Assembly (NCBI GenBank): GCA_018402565.1
Contig: JAGYIQ010000001.1
Coordinates: 744,001-808,000, forward strand
Origin: Pirellulaceae bacterium
GTDB lineage: Bacteria; Planctomycetota; Planctomycetia; Pirellulales; Pirellulaceae
Length of the DNA: 64,000 nucleotides
Direction of reading: 5' to 3'
The notes beneath the pieces are model-generated. The model ran no database searches and was not told the DNA's origin. It saw only the letters and a list, made by a program, of their open reading frames with translations. Shown here in pieces: positions 27,167 to 35,989 of this stretch. Position 1 is the first letter of the stretch; each line of letters opens with the position of its first letter. The translations under genes and the position numbers were made by a program.

Positions 27167-28045
27167 GATACATACCTAAGTCCCTCGAGCCACCGGCGTC
27201 GATAAGAGAATGGCGTTCAGTTCAAGAACCTGTCGGCGTGAATCTGGATTACAACAGTTTTTCTGTAACCGTTCACGCCCCGTAGGGTGTCGTGGAGCAA
27301 GTCGAGCTAACAGTCAGATCGTTGGCGTGTCAAACCGATGGTGATTGAAGGAGTTTGCACCACGGACGATCCGACTTGCGTAACGCACCTGCCCCTGGGA
27401 TTTCCCTGCTACTGTGAACGGTTACGTTTTTCTCGCAAGCCTCAGTTACGGTGGGAACTCATCGAGGAACAGTTTGGTTTATGTGCCTACACAGGTGCGC
27501 CAATAGACAACAGACTCGGTGGCCACAGTGATAGCAATTTTGCATTTCAAGCTCATATCGAGCATGTCAAGCCTCGAAGTATCTGTGAGCAGGAACTGAT
27601 CGCGAGAGGCGGAGAGTATGGACGAGAAATTTGCGAGGATATGGATCATAACAATCTCGTTGCTGCATTGGAAGTTCGACGAAAGCCTGCCGCATCAGCG
27701 GAGATCTTTGGTGCAGCTTCGCATGGAAACGAAATATTGCCAATAACACCGCTACAGCCCGAATGCGAAGAGAAGTTCATTTTTACAGGGACCGGAGATA
27801 TAAACGGCGTTGACGATGCCGCGAGAACGACGATTCAACTGCTAAAGCTCGACCACAAAACACTGACGGGTTGGCGGCGAGCCGCAATTGCAGCGTTTTT
27901 TCCTGTTGATTTGCAGCTGACCCGGGAGGATGTCGAGTGTTTGGTTGAGCGATTGGGTACCCCGGTCGATGGAAAGCTACCCGAATTCTGTTTCTGTATT
28001 CTCAGTTATGCGAAATCTCTAATCGGTGAAGCTCTGACCGATTAA
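27163..28045 (+). pseudogene. ptuB: PtuB-type HNH endonuclease gene interrupted by a MITE
   Basis: The start codon (27163) overlaps the ptuA stop. The first 34 codons (MRYIPKSLEPPASIREWRS...LDYNSFS) match the N-terminus of the PtuB / TIGR02646 HNH family. They are cut at 27264 by an insertion with stop codons, and the frame resumes at 27434 (RKPQLRWELIEEQFGLCAYTG). The rest holds the HNH-type core HIEHVKPRS and DHNNLVAAL, then a conserved tail with PLQPECEEKF and LDHKTLTGWRRAAI. Removing 27265-27433 joins the halves in frame and gives a 237-residue protein of normal length. An ATG at 27338 inside the element could in theory start the downstream part, but would fuse about 32 element-coded residues to it. 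Confidence 0.88.
27265..27425. mobile_element. MITE family A copy 1 (IS66-like ends), inserted in ptuB
   Basis: 161 bp bounded by perfect 12-bp inverted repeats GTAACCGTTCAC (27265-27276) and GTGAACGGTTAC (27414-27425). It is flanked by an exact 8-bp duplication GTTTTTCT at 27257-27264 and 27426-27433. It encodes no transposase. Inside, GCAAGTCG and CGACTTGC near 27297 and 27371 form a second inverted pair. GTAA ends with 8-bp duplications are the hallmark of the IS66 family, so an IS66-type transposase probably moved it. Related copies are at 56625-56788 and, degenerate, near 48948. Confidence 0.93.
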
Positions 28046-28217
28046 GTTGGGATAGACGCATGCGGGAGCAGATTGATTATCAAGCCTAAATTTTTTAGTG
28101 ATCGTGTGTTCTGTTTCGCGGCCAACTGTGTACAATTGGACGAATTGCAGTTGGCCCCCGAGATGGGCTTGGGGGAAGTGGACTGCTGTCGAAAAGCATG
28201 CGAAAGGTGTAAACGAG

Positions 28218-28688
28218 ATGTTGAAGAAATCGACATGGTTGTTGTTGTTGGCCCCGGTAGGTTTACTGATGGCCGGCTGCGAAGGTGCCGCTGATGACAT
28301 CGCCAACAAGGCCAAGGCCGAGGCCGGCAAGGCCCTGGACGCCGCCAAGGAACAAGGCAGCGAGTTAGCCGAAAAGAGCAGCGAGATCGCAGGTCAATTG
28401 GGCGATCAAGCCATGGCGTTGCTCGGGCCCCTCAAAGACAAAATCATGGGCCTGGATAGCTTGGTCAGCAAGCCCGAAGAGATGAAGACCGCCGTCACCG
28501 AGTTGCTCGCGACCTTGGATGGCAATTTGGCCAGCCTGCCGGTCCCCGAAGGCATCAAGTCGGGTATCACCGCCCTGAAGGAGCAATTGACCCAATTGCT
28601 CGAGTACCTGGGTGGCGCCGTTGAACCCGAAAAACTGCAGGGCTACCTCAAGACCATCAAGGAAATCGCCGGCTCGCAGTTGGGCTAG
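28218..28688 (+). CDS. Small helical lipoprotein
   Basis: A 156-residue protein with a clear lipobox (LLMAGC, lipidated cysteine about residue 21) after a short hydrophobic signal. The mature part is almost wholly helical and Ala/Lys/Glu-rich (ADDIANKAKAEAGKALDAAK), with no enzyme motif. The ATG at 28218 is chosen because it starts the signal peptide; open reading extends upstream without one. It is probably an outer-membrane or periplasmic structural protein. It converges on tsf across a shared bidirectional terminator. Confidence 0.75.
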   Translation: MLKKSTWLLLLAPVGLLMAGCEGAADDIANKAKAEAGKALDAAKEQGSELAEKSSEIAGQLGDQAMALLGPLKDKIMGLDSLVSKPEEMKTAVTELLATLDGNLASLPVPEGIKSGITALKEQLTQLLEYLGGAVEPEKLQGYLKTIKEIAGSQLG

Positions 28689-28794
28689 AACAAACGGGGC
28701 TAAAACAACGGGGCCAAAAACAAATCGGGTGGGTATCGATCAGTTTCGGGGGCAGCTCTGATCGAACCGACCCATTCCGGTGCCAAAATTAAAA

Positions 28795-28831
28795 AAGCTC
28801 GGTTTCGCCTACAGCGAAACCGAGCTTCTTT
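28795..28831. terminator. Bidirectional Rho-independent terminator between lipoprotein gene and tsf
   Basis: A perfect 14-bp stem, AAGCTCGGTTTCGC (28795-28808) and GCGAAACCGAGCTT (28814-28827), has a 5-nt loop, an A-run before it and a CTTTTG run after it. It can stop transcripts from both sides. Confidence 0.92.
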
Positions 28832-28876
28832 TGTTCGACCATCAGGCGACATAAGCCGCCTGCCGGGAGGGCTGGC

Positions 28877-29854
28877 TTAGCCGACGGCCACTCGCTTGAA
28901 TTCGACCAACTCGCCACCAAATTCCTTGATGGCGGTCTCGACGGTCTTGGTGTCATCCAACACGTAGAACTGGCTCAGCAAGCAGCGCTCCTGATCCAAC
29001 AGCGTATTGTCGGCGATGAATCGCTCCAACTTGCCCGGCAGGATCTTGTCCCAGATCTTCTCCGGCTTGCCTTCAGCGGCCAACTCGGCTTTGATCTCGG
29101 CCTCAACCTTGGCCATGACCTCGGGGGTCATCTGGCGTCGGCTGGCGAATTGCGGCACGTTCTTCAGCGGCTTGCCCAAACGAGCACGATCTTCGTTCTC
29201 GGTGATGATGCGGCTGCGCAGCGATTCGGCTTCCGTCTCAACAAAAGCGGGATCAAACTCGTCGGGCGTCATGCCAACAGGATTCATGGCCGCGATGTGC
29301 ATGGCCATCTTTCGGAAGAAGTCGGCCGCGTCGGCCTTGCCGCCATCCTTGTAAGAGACCAACACGCCAATCTTCGAACCCGCGTGAATGTACGAGGCCA
29401 ACTTTTCGCCACGGACCAAAAAGTAACCGGAGACTTCGACCTTCTCGCCCGTCTTGCCGGTCTGTTCAACCAACTTCTCGGCGACCGTCCCGTCTTCCAT
29501 CGACAACGCCAACAGCTCGTCGCGGGTTGCCGGCTTGGCAGCCATCGCCACCGCCGCCACACGATTGACGAAATCGATGAACAGTTCGTTCTTGGCGACA
29601 AAGTCGGTCTCACAACCGATTCCCACGATGATGGCCTCGGTGGCCGAGTCGTTGACGACCGTGACGACCACACCTTCGTTGGTCTCGCGATCGGCTCGCT
29701 TGGCAGCGACCTTCTGGCCCTTCTTACGCAGGATCTCGATGGCGCCATCAAAGTCGCCGCCCGATTCCTTCAGGGCTTCCTTGCAGTCCATCATGCCCGC
29801 GCCAGTAATCTTCCGCAGTTCACTGACATCTTTTGCCGAAATCGTGGTCGTCAT
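28877..29854 (-). CDS. tsf: Translation elongation factor Ts
   Basis: Nucleotide exchange factor for EF-Tu. The ATG at 29854 (MTTTISAKDVSELRK) is chosen over one 17 codons upstream because EF-Ts starts there and GGAGAG lies before it. The 325 residues include the UBA-like N-terminus with TGAGMMDCKEAL, the core block IGCETDFVAKNELF, and the dimerisation domain with HIAAMNP. Slightly longer than the E. coli protein (283), as is usual in this phylum. Co-transcribed with rpsB upstream. Confidence 0.97.
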   Translation of the reverse strand: MTTTISAKDVSELRKITGAGMMDCKEALKESGGDFDGAIEILRKKGQKVAAKRADRETNEGVVVTVVNDSATEAIIVGIGCETDFVAKNELFIDFVNRVAAVAMAAKPATRDELLALSMEDGTVAEKLVEQTGKTGEKVEVSGYFLVRGEKLASYIHAGSKIGVLVSYKDGGKADAADFFRKMAMHIAAMNPVGMTPDEFDPAFVETEAESLRSRIITENEDRARLGKPLKNVPQFASRRQMTPEVMAKVEAEIKAELAAEGKPEKIWDKILPGKLERFIADNTLLDQERCLLSQFYVLDDTKTVETAIKEFGGELVEFKRVAVG

Positions 29855-29965
29855 GGTTCTCTCTCTCTCCAAACAAAACATGAAGCAGGCGGACATCGGT
29901 CCCACAGTTACCGAGTCCGCCGACTCATCAATCCAACTTCTGGACTCTCAACCCGCAGGTTTGGT

Positions 29966-30778
29966 TCATTCCGCAGTGGCAGCAGCGGCCGGGGCAGGGG
30001 CACTTGCAGCAGCGGCAGCAGCGGCAGCAGCAGCAGCAGCAGCGGCCTTGCCCTTGCCGGCAGGCTGATCATTGCCCTCTTGCCGCTGGGTCAAGTCCTT
30101 CGCGCCAGCAATCACGGCGTCAGCCAAGTGCGACAGGATCAGCTCGATCGAGCGAATACCGTCGTCGTTGCCGGGGATCGGCAGGTCCACCAATTTGGGA
30201 TCGCAATCAGTATCGATCAACGCCACGGTGGTGATACCCAGAGCCCGCGCTTCCAATAGCGTGTTCTTTTCCTTCTTGGGGTCGACGATCACGATCGCAC
30301 CCGGCAGACGGTTCAGCTTCCGCAGACCGTTCAAGTTGCGGTACATCTTGCGGTACTCACGACCCAACGAGGACTGCATCTTCTTCGAGTAGTCCTTGAT
30401 CTTGTCCCCGGTGCGGATCTCCTCCAGCTCCTCCAGGCGACCCATCCGCGAAAAAATCGTGCGGAAGTTTGTCAACGTACCACCCAACCAACGTTGGTTG
30501 ACAAACGGCATCCCACAGCGAGAAGCTTCCTGATCGATCACGTCCGAAGCCTGACGCTTCGTGCCGACAAACAAGACCAAGCTGCCGCCGGACGCCATCT
30601 TGGCCAAGTACTTCTTGGCTCGCAACAATCCCCGCACGGTCTCACGAATGTCGATAATGTGGATCTGATTCTTGCGGCCGTAAATAAACGGCGCCATCTT
30701 CGGATTCCAGCGGCTCGCGCGGTGACCGTAGTGCACGCCGCATTCGATCAATTGATTCAGTAACTCTTTGGCATCCAT
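29966..30778 (-). CDS. rpsB: 30S ribosomal protein S2 with poly-alanine tail
   Basis: Ribosomal protein S2, 270 residues from the ATG at 30778 ([20 protein letters not shown]). The family blocks are clear: [38 protein letters not shown] and [21 protein letters not shown]. After the domain ends (around residue 228) comes a tail with 14 alanines in a row and then mixed Ala/Pro ([12 protein letters not shown]). The tail is coded by GCAGCAGCGG-type trinucleotide repeats at 29983-30048, a site of possible length variation. It lies about 110 bp before tsf, the universal rpsB-tsf order. Confidence 0.96.
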   Translation of the reverse strand: MDAKELLNQLIECGVHYGHRASRWNPKMAPFIYGRKNQIHIIDIRETVRGLLRAKKYLAKMASGGSLVLFVGTKRQASDVIDQEASRCGMPFVNQRWLGGTLTNFRTIFSRMGRLEELEEIRTGDKIKDYSKKMQSSLGREYRKMYRNLNGLRKLNRLPGAIVIVDPKKEKNTLLEARALGITTVALIDTDCDPKLVDLPIPGNDDGIRSIELILSHLADAVIAGAKDLTQRQEGNDQPAGKGKAAAAAAAAAAAAAASAPAPAAAATAE

Positions 30779-31212
30779 CTTCAAACCATCTTTCTTCTCT
30801 AACCCAGCTAACCATGGTTCTTGTCCCGTGGGGACAAGCCCGAGCGACCAACGCCGCACGGCGATCCTTACAAGCGATCCGCCTTCAGTGTCACAAAAAT
30901 CCCACCGCCCAATTCAATCCCCCCGACACAATGGCCAAGGCTCAGGCACAAGAATCTCTGCAACGCGGACCGCCGAGAACCGCAAGGCTCCAGGCGAACA
31001 CAAGGAATGCCGACCCAAAATAGGCCGACCACGGGACGCAGAAACAACTCCCGCGACCCAATTTCAAGCCGGAAGCCTAACAGCCACCCGCCGAATCGTC
31101 AATCGGCAACTCGACCTGGATTTTTATCTCGCAATTTGGTACCCCGTTCTAGCCAGCCCACCCCGGCTGACAGTCCATGCAAATCCCTCAGCTTTTCCGG
31201 AAAATCACTGCC
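30779..31212. other. Divergent intergenic region, rpsB / M48 peptidase
   Basis: About 434 bp, relatively A- and C-rich on the plus strand. A promoter and leader of rpsB-tsf are expected here. No firm -35/-10 pair, S2-binding leader structure or terminator could be assigned, and open frames in it look non-coding. Confidence 0.4.
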
Positions 31213-32088
31213 ATGCGATACCACGCAGAAACAACCGACCCATTTCGGCCAGCTCCGAGTGATTTCTCCCGCCGGAAATTCTTGGAGCAAATCGCCGGAG
31301 CCGGGGCAATCTGGGGGTTGTGCGGGTTATGCGGCTGCCGCAGCGTACCCGAAACCGACCGCAAACAGCTGCTGCTGCTGCCCGAATCGCAGGAACTGTC
31401 GCTCGGGGCCCAGGCCTTCAGCCAAGTCACCGTCGATGCGCCGGAGTCCACCAATGGCCCCATGACCGAGGTAGTGCGACGGGTCGGCCAGCGCATCGCA
31501 GAGCAGTCGAACCGGCCCGATTACCAGTGGGAATTCAAACTGCTAGCCTCCAACGAGAAAAACGCCTTCTGCCTGCCGGGTGGCAAAGTCGCGATCCACG
31601 AGGGAATCCTGCCAGTCTGCCAGAACGAGGCTGGCCTGGCCGTGGTCATGAGTCACGAGGTGGCCCATGCCTTGGCTCGCCATGGCGGTGAACGCATGAG
31701 CCAAAACATGGCCTCCCAGGGCGTCCAACAAGTCGTGGGACGTATCGCTCGCAAGCAGGTCCCGACCCAAGCCGACTTGCTGTTGCAGGCCTACGGTGTC
31801 GGCAGCCAGTACCTGGTCCTGCTGCCCTACAGCCGCAAGCAGGAGTCGGAAGCAGACCACATCGGCCTGATGCTGATGAGCCGCGCCGGCTACGATCCCG
31901 CCGAAGCCCCCAAGTTCTGGTCGCGGTTCGCCTCCCTCAAAGAGGGCGAGGCAACCCTAGAATTCCTGTCGACCCACCCGGCCGATGATCGACGCCAACG
32001 CGATCTCATCGCCCTGTTGAACGAGGCCCAAGGAATCTATGCCCACAGCCCAAAATTGGGCCTCGGCCAGGATCTGCTGCGAGCCTAG
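31213..32088 (+). CDS. M48-family zinc metallopeptidase, exported
   Basis: A 291-residue peptidase with the zinc motif HEVAH at about residues 148-152 and a likely third ligand in KQESEADHIG about 65 residues on, the pattern of periplasmic M48 proteases such as BepA/LoiP. The N-terminus has SRRKFLEQIAGAGAIWGLCGLCGC, read in parts: a twin-arginine-like motif, a hydrophobic core, then a possible lipobox cysteine. It should act in envelope quality control. The ATG at 31213 fits the signal; an earlier ATG at 31177 adds 12 residues. The TAG stop is formed by the first bases of a family B repeat, so the original 3' end may have been altered. Confidence 0.85.
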   Translation: MRYHAETTDPFRPAPSDFSRRKFLEQIAGAGAIWGLCGLCGCRSVPETDRKQLLLLPESQELSLGAQAFSQVTVDAPESTNGPMTEVVRRVGQRIAEQSNRPDYQWEFKLLASNEKNAFCLPGGKVAIHEGILPVCQNEAGLAVVMSHEVAHALARHGGERMSQNMASQGVQQVVGRIARKQVPTQADLLLQAYGVGSQYLVLLPYSRKQESEADHIGLMLMSRAGYDPAEAPKFWSRFASLKEGEATLEFLSTHPADDRRQRDLIALLNEAQGIYAHSPKLGLGQDLLRA

Positions 32089-32143
32089 TGCTTCGTCACA
32101 GCCAAAACTTGGGGTGTGGTAAAGGGGTCAGGCCCTTGACTTG
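32086..32143 (+). repeat. Family B half-element at the end of the M48 gene
   Basis: Begins TAGTGCTTCGTCACA, then carries the shared inner block (gtgtggtaaaggggtcagg). It matches the left arm of the full element at 57634. No right arm is seen. Its first three bases serve as the stop codon of the peptidase gene. Confidence 0.8.
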
Positions 32144-32198
32144 CGCCGCGCTGATCCACAAGCTGAACGGAGACTCACCACTCGACGAGGAATCGCTC

Positions 32199-32543
32199 AT
32201 GACAGAACTGCAATTGGGCCCCCGCCTGAGATCATTGACCGGTCGCTGCGAAACGTTTTGTGTCGCTGGCTGCTGCGGCCTCGAGGCGTTCGACCTTCAT
32301 CCCATCCATCTGGCCAGCGGCCTGCTCTGTTTCCAGGACGCTCCGCGCCCCGAAGTCCTGGCAGAAGTCGAGCAAGAACTGCAAGACTTGGAGCAGCGGA
32401 TGCAGGACCTGCCCCCCGACGACTACGGCGACATCTGTTTCATCGAATCACTCAATACGTCATTCTCGCTCGAGAGTTGGCGGGAATGGGCCACCGAATT
32501 GCAGCGACACCTGCGGGCCGCCGTCGCGTTGCTGGACCGCTGA
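32199..32543 (+). CDS. Small cysteine-containing protein, DUF6331-like
   Basis: A 114-residue protein from the ATG at 32199 (MTELQLGPRLRSLTGRC), with GAGGA upstream. A Cys-rich motif RCETFCVAGCCGLEAFD opens the protein, followed by acidic helices (VLAEVEQELQDLEQRM) and DDYGDICFIESLNTSF. It resembles the DUF6331 group of short proteins as I recall it; the match is by eye only. No function is known. It sits alone just after a family B half-element and converges on rnr. Confidence 0.6.
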   Translation: MTELQLGPRLRSLTGRCETFCVAGCCGLEAFDLHPIHLASGLLCFQDAPRPEVLAEVEQELQDLEQRMQDLPPDDYGDICFIESLNTSFSLESWREWATELQRHLRAAVALLDR

Positions 32544-32573
32544 GACGGCACGTGTTCAAGGCCTGCGTTTCTC

Positions 32574-34910
32574 TCAACGCTGGCGTTTCTTCCGCCGCTG
32601 CGGACTCGCCGCTGGCCCTAACATGAGCATATCCAGTTGCCGTCGCACCAGATCCACGCGTTGGATTTGCACGCGAACTTGATCCCCCAAGCGGTACTGA
32701 TGCCGCGACGATCGGCCCATCAGCAGGCGGCCGCGATCATCGTAATAATATTGATCGTCCGGCAGGTTCGCGATCGACACCAACCCCTCGGCCGGGATAT
32801 CGGTCCCCTGCACAAACAGGCCGAACGATTCGACACCGGTGATGACCCCCGCAATCTCTTGGCCGACCTTGTCCTGAAAATAGGCCAACAGCTTCAGCTT
32901 TTTCAGCTCACGCTCCGCCTGTTCGGCGTTCTGTTCACGGTCGCTGCAGTGCTCGCCGACCATGGTCAACCAACGCTGCTGATCGTTGGGCCGCCGTCCA
33001 TCGATCAAGTCGCCCAGCATACGGTGGATGACCAGGTCCGGATAACGACGAATCGGCGAGGTGAAGTGGCAGTAGTGGTCGAAGTTCAGCGCGAAGTGTG
33101 CGACCTCTTTCGGCCCGTAAACCGCCTTCTGCATGGCTCGGAGCACGGCATAGTGCACGGCATGTCGCAATGGGCTATCGGCCGTGGCTTCCAAGACGCG
33201 CTTGATTTCAAAGCGATTCTGCAGGTTTTCTACTTCGATCCCCAACGCTTGTACAAATTGGGTGAGCTCCGACAAGCGGCGCTCGTGCGGCGGGGCATGG
33301 ATGCGGCGGAGCAAATGGTAGCCCAAGTCCGAGAGCTGTGTGGCGACCGCCACGTTGGCGATCAACATGAACTCTTCGATGATCTGATGACTCTCCGTAT
33401 TGGCCAAGACCCGCGCGCCCTGGACCTGACCGCTGCGATCCAAATCCAACTTGACTTCCGGCAACATCATCTCCAACGATCCATTGTCGAACCGTCGTCG
33501 CCGCAGGAGCATGGCCAATTCGTGCATCTGGGCCAAGAGCTGGTGGACAGCGGGTGTCAGCTTGCTCCTCCAGGCCTCCGCATCCGCCAAGTATTCGTCG
33601 ACCTCTTCGTAGCTGAAACGCCGGCAACTCTTGATCGCACTGCGATAGAACTCGGTCTGCACCAATTGCCCCTCGGCCGTGAACTCGATCTCGGCCGTCA
33701 TCGCAAAGCGCACTTGATCGGGCTGCAACGAGGCCAGGTGATTCGAGATGATCTCCGGCAACATCGGGACCACCTTGTCGGGCAGGTACACGCTGGTGCC
33801 ACGGCGATAGGCCTCCTCGTCCAAGCGTGTCCCCGGTTGAACAAAATGCGAAACGTCGGCAATGTGCACCCCCAGCAACCAGTGCCCATTCTCGATCCGC
33901 CGCAGCGAGATCGCGTCGTCAAAGTCACGAGCATCGATCGGGTCGATGGTGATGATCGTCTCTTGCGTCAAATCACGTCGACCATCGGTAATATTCGCTG
34001 CAAACTCGGCCGCCTGCCCCCGCGATTCCTCCACGACGTTCTCGGGGAACTCCTCCGGCAGATCGAACTGCCGCATGATCATCAACGTATCCATGTGCGG
34101 CTGACCGAATTGCCCCAGCACTTCCACGATCACGGCTTGTCCGTAATCGTGCTGACTGGGAAACCGCACCATCTCGATCACGACCTTGTCCTGCGGCTGC
34201 ACGCCCTTGGCGGTCGCGTCCCCGACCAACACCGATTGCGGGAACTGGCCACCGTCAACCGTCACACAACCCGCCCCCTGATTCACCCAATAGGTTCCCA
34301 CAAAGCGATTGGTGCGGCGACGGAGAATCTCCACCACTCGCCCCGACCACTCGGTCGTCGCCCCCCGCCGCTTCCGCGAGTACTCGACCAAGACAATGTC
34401 GCCCGTGGCCGCATCCATCGACTGGGGAGCGCGGATAAACACCCGCTCGTCCGGAGCCGATTGGAACGCCTGCGAGGCGGATTCTCCCGACGCGTTCTCG
34501 CGGACCGTGGCCTCCAGAACCGTGGCCGTTACACTGCCGTGGCCGCTGGGGCTACGGCGGAAGCGACCGACCATCTGCTTCAGGCCGCTCCCCTTGTCTC
34601 CTTTATCTCGCCGCTTCTTCTCACCCTCTTTCCGCTGGCCCTCGCCCTGGACGCGATCTCGCTTCCCAGTCGACGCAGGCGAAGATGACCTTTCCGGCCC
34701 GTTGTAGATCACCTGGTGGGCCGCCCCCCAGCGGATCTGTTTGTCGCGAATCAGCCGCTTGAGGGCCCGCTTGAACTCGCGGGTCTCGTCCTCGGTCAAT
34801 TCCAGCTTCTTAAAAATGACTTTGGGTTTGACCGGCTTGTAGTGCCCGTGACTGACATGATTTAAAATAAGTTGCTTGTAAAATTCGGCCTCAGAAGGCT
34901 GTTCGTTCAT
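32574..34910 (-). CDS. rnr: Ribonuclease R
   Basis: A processive 3'-5' exoribonuclease of 778 residues. An N-terminal winged-helix region (FYKQLILNHVSHGHYKPV) is followed by a basic low-complexity stretch at about 80-110, cold-shock domains, and the RNB catalytic block TIDPIDARDFDDAISL at about 318-333 with the metal-binding aspartates. A C-terminal S1 domain (GVITGVESFGLFVQ) and a lysine/arginine-rich tail follow. It has a normal length for RNase R. A second 3'-5' exonuclease gene lies 62 bp upstream on the same strand, so both may form an RNA-decay operon. Confidence 0.95.
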   Translation of the reverse strand: MNEQPSEAEFYKQLILNHVSHGHYKPVKPKVIFKKLELTEDETREFKRALKRLIRDKQIRWGAAHQVIYNGPERSSSPASTGKRDRVQGEGQRKEGEKKRRDKGDKGSGLKQMVGRFRRSPSGHGSVTATVLEATVRENASGESASQAFQSAPDERVFIRAPQSMDAATGDIVLVEYSRKRRGATTEWSGRVVEILRRRTNRFVGTYWVNQGAGCVTVDGGQFPQSVLVGDATAKGVQPQDKVVIEMVRFPSQHDYGQAVIVEVLGQFGQPHMDTLMIMRQFDLPEEFPENVVEESRGQAAEFAANITDGRRDLTQETIITIDPIDARDFDDAISLRRIENGHWLLGVHIADVSHFVQPGTRLDEEAYRRGTSVYLPDKVVPMLPEIISNHLASLQPDQVRFAMTAEIEFTAEGQLVQTEFYRSAIKSCRRFSYEEVDEYLADAEAWRSKLTPAVHQLLAQMHELAMLLRRRRFDNGSLEMMLPEVKLDLDRSGQVQGARVLANTESHQIIEEFMLIANVAVATQLSDLGYHLLRRIHAPPHERRLSELTQFVQALGIEVENLQNRFEIKRVLEATADSPLRHAVHYAVLRAMQKAVYGPKEVAHFALNFDHYCHFTSPIRRYPDLVIHRMLGDLIDGRRPNDQQRWLTMVGEHCSDREQNAEQAERELKKLKLLAYFQDKVGQEIAGVITGVESFGLFVQGTDIPAEGLVSIANLPDDQYYYDDRGRLLMGRSSRHQYRLGDQVRVQIQRVDLVRRQLDMLMLGPAASPQRRKKRQR

Positions 34911-34972
34911 GCTCGTTTGTTTTCTTTCGGAGTTTCGAGCGTGACTCCCACAGAAGGAGAAACCACGTCGAT

Positions 34973-35989
34973 CTAACTAGTGAGTCCGCCTTTAAAAATC
35001 TTGCGATTCAGCGACGGTTGGTACGTGGTCCAAGTACTTTGCCGGTTCAAGTCTTCTTCCACCAATTGTTTGAAATTGTGCAGCTTGGCATCCAGATTGT
35101 CCAGCAAGTGCAGGGCCATGGCCTCCGGGGTCATCGGCAACCGCGGGCTGCCGAATTCGTACTCCCCGTGGTGACTGGCGATCATGTGCTTGATCCGCAG
35201 CACGGTTTCCTGCGGCAGCGGTTGGCCCAGTCGCCGTTCCGCCTCGCGGATCTTGTGCGTCAGGGTCTCCAGGATCATCAAGACATGCCCCAGCAGCTGT
35301 CCGGCGTCGGAGTAGCCGAGTTCGCCTTCATAGGTTAGTTCGTCGACTTTGCCCAAGTCGTGCAGAAACGCACCCATCAGCAACAAGTCGGCATCGACCG
35401 TCGGATAAAACGGCGCGACGGCCTGGCAGACCTTCATCAAATTGACCACGTGCTCGATCAAGCCGCCGTGGTAGGCATGGTGGTTCTTGATCCCCGCCGG
35501 GGCCAACAACAATCGCTTGATCAGGGCCTCGTCCGCCAAGAACGCATCGGCCAGTGCCTTGATCGCTGGGTCGCGGATGCTGCCCAGCAACGCGTGCAGA
35601 TCTTGTTTCAGCTTGACGACGTCGGTCTTGGCTTCAATAGCAAAGTCCCGCAGATCCAACTGCTTCGGGTCCACGGTCTCCATCGACTTGATGATCAGCT
35701 GGACCATCCCGTTGTAGATCTGACTGGCGCCCACCACGTGCACGTAACCGCTCACCGGCAGCGATTGGTACTGGTGCTCGTTGGCGTTCCACAGCATCCC
35801 GGTCACCCACCCCGTGCGATCGCTCAGTCGGACCTGCAAGTAAAGACTACCTTGTCGATTGGGCCGCAGTTGCTTGTCAATCAACTGGTACACCTCGTCG
35901 ATCTGCGTGCCCTCACCGAGTTGGCTAATGGATTGTCTTTTCATGTCACGCAGCATTCCAGATTCCGGCAAACGCTTCAGATCCCGCAT
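34973..35989 (-). CDS. YhaM-like 3'-5' exoribonuclease (OB-fold plus HD domain)
   Basis: A 338-residue protein with an OB-type nucleic-acid-binding domain (VYQLIDKQLRPNRQGSLYLQVRLSDRTG, in parts) and an HD phosphohydrolase domain: GGLIEHVVNLMKVCQ, then LLLMGAFLHDLGKVDEL, then MIASHHGEYEFGSP. This is the YhaM/CBF1 layout. The start is uncertain: ATGs at 35989 (MRDLKRL) and 35944 (MKRQSISQL) are both plausible and the latter fits homologues well. Open sequence continues upstream to 36187 but looks non-coding. It lies directly upstream of rnr. Confidence 0.88.
   Translation of the reverse strand: MRDLKRLPESGMLRDMKRQSISQLGEGTQIDEVYQLIDKQLRPNRQGSLYLQVRLSDRTGWVTGMLWNANEHQYQSLPVSGYVHVVGASQIYNGMVQLIIKSMETVDPKQLDLRDFAIEAKTDVVKLKQDLHALLGSIRDPAIKALADAFLADEALIKRLLLAPAGIKNHHAYHGGLIEHVVNLMKVCQAVAPFYPTVDADLLLMGAFLHDLGKVDELTYEGELGYSDAGQLLGHVLMILETLTHKIREAERRLGQPLPQETVLRIKHMIASHHGEYEFGSPRLPMTPEAMALHLLDNLDAKLHNFKQLVEEDLNRQSTWTTYQPSLNRKIFKGGLTS

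Noticed and set aside
26690..28045. Retron (Ec78-type) with PtuAB effectors
   Set aside because: No reverse transcriptase or msr/msd-like sequence is seen upstream; the neighbouring gene is the large exported protein.
27338..28045. ptuB as an intact 235-residue gene starting at 27338
   Set aside because: The first 32 codons lie in the MITE, and the true N-terminus is found upstream at 27163 in another frame.
32637..34688. 683-codon plus-strand open frame opposite rnr
   Set aside because: It mirrors rnr over its whole length and has shadow composition (His, Arg, Gln rich); rnr motifs on the other strand are unambiguous.
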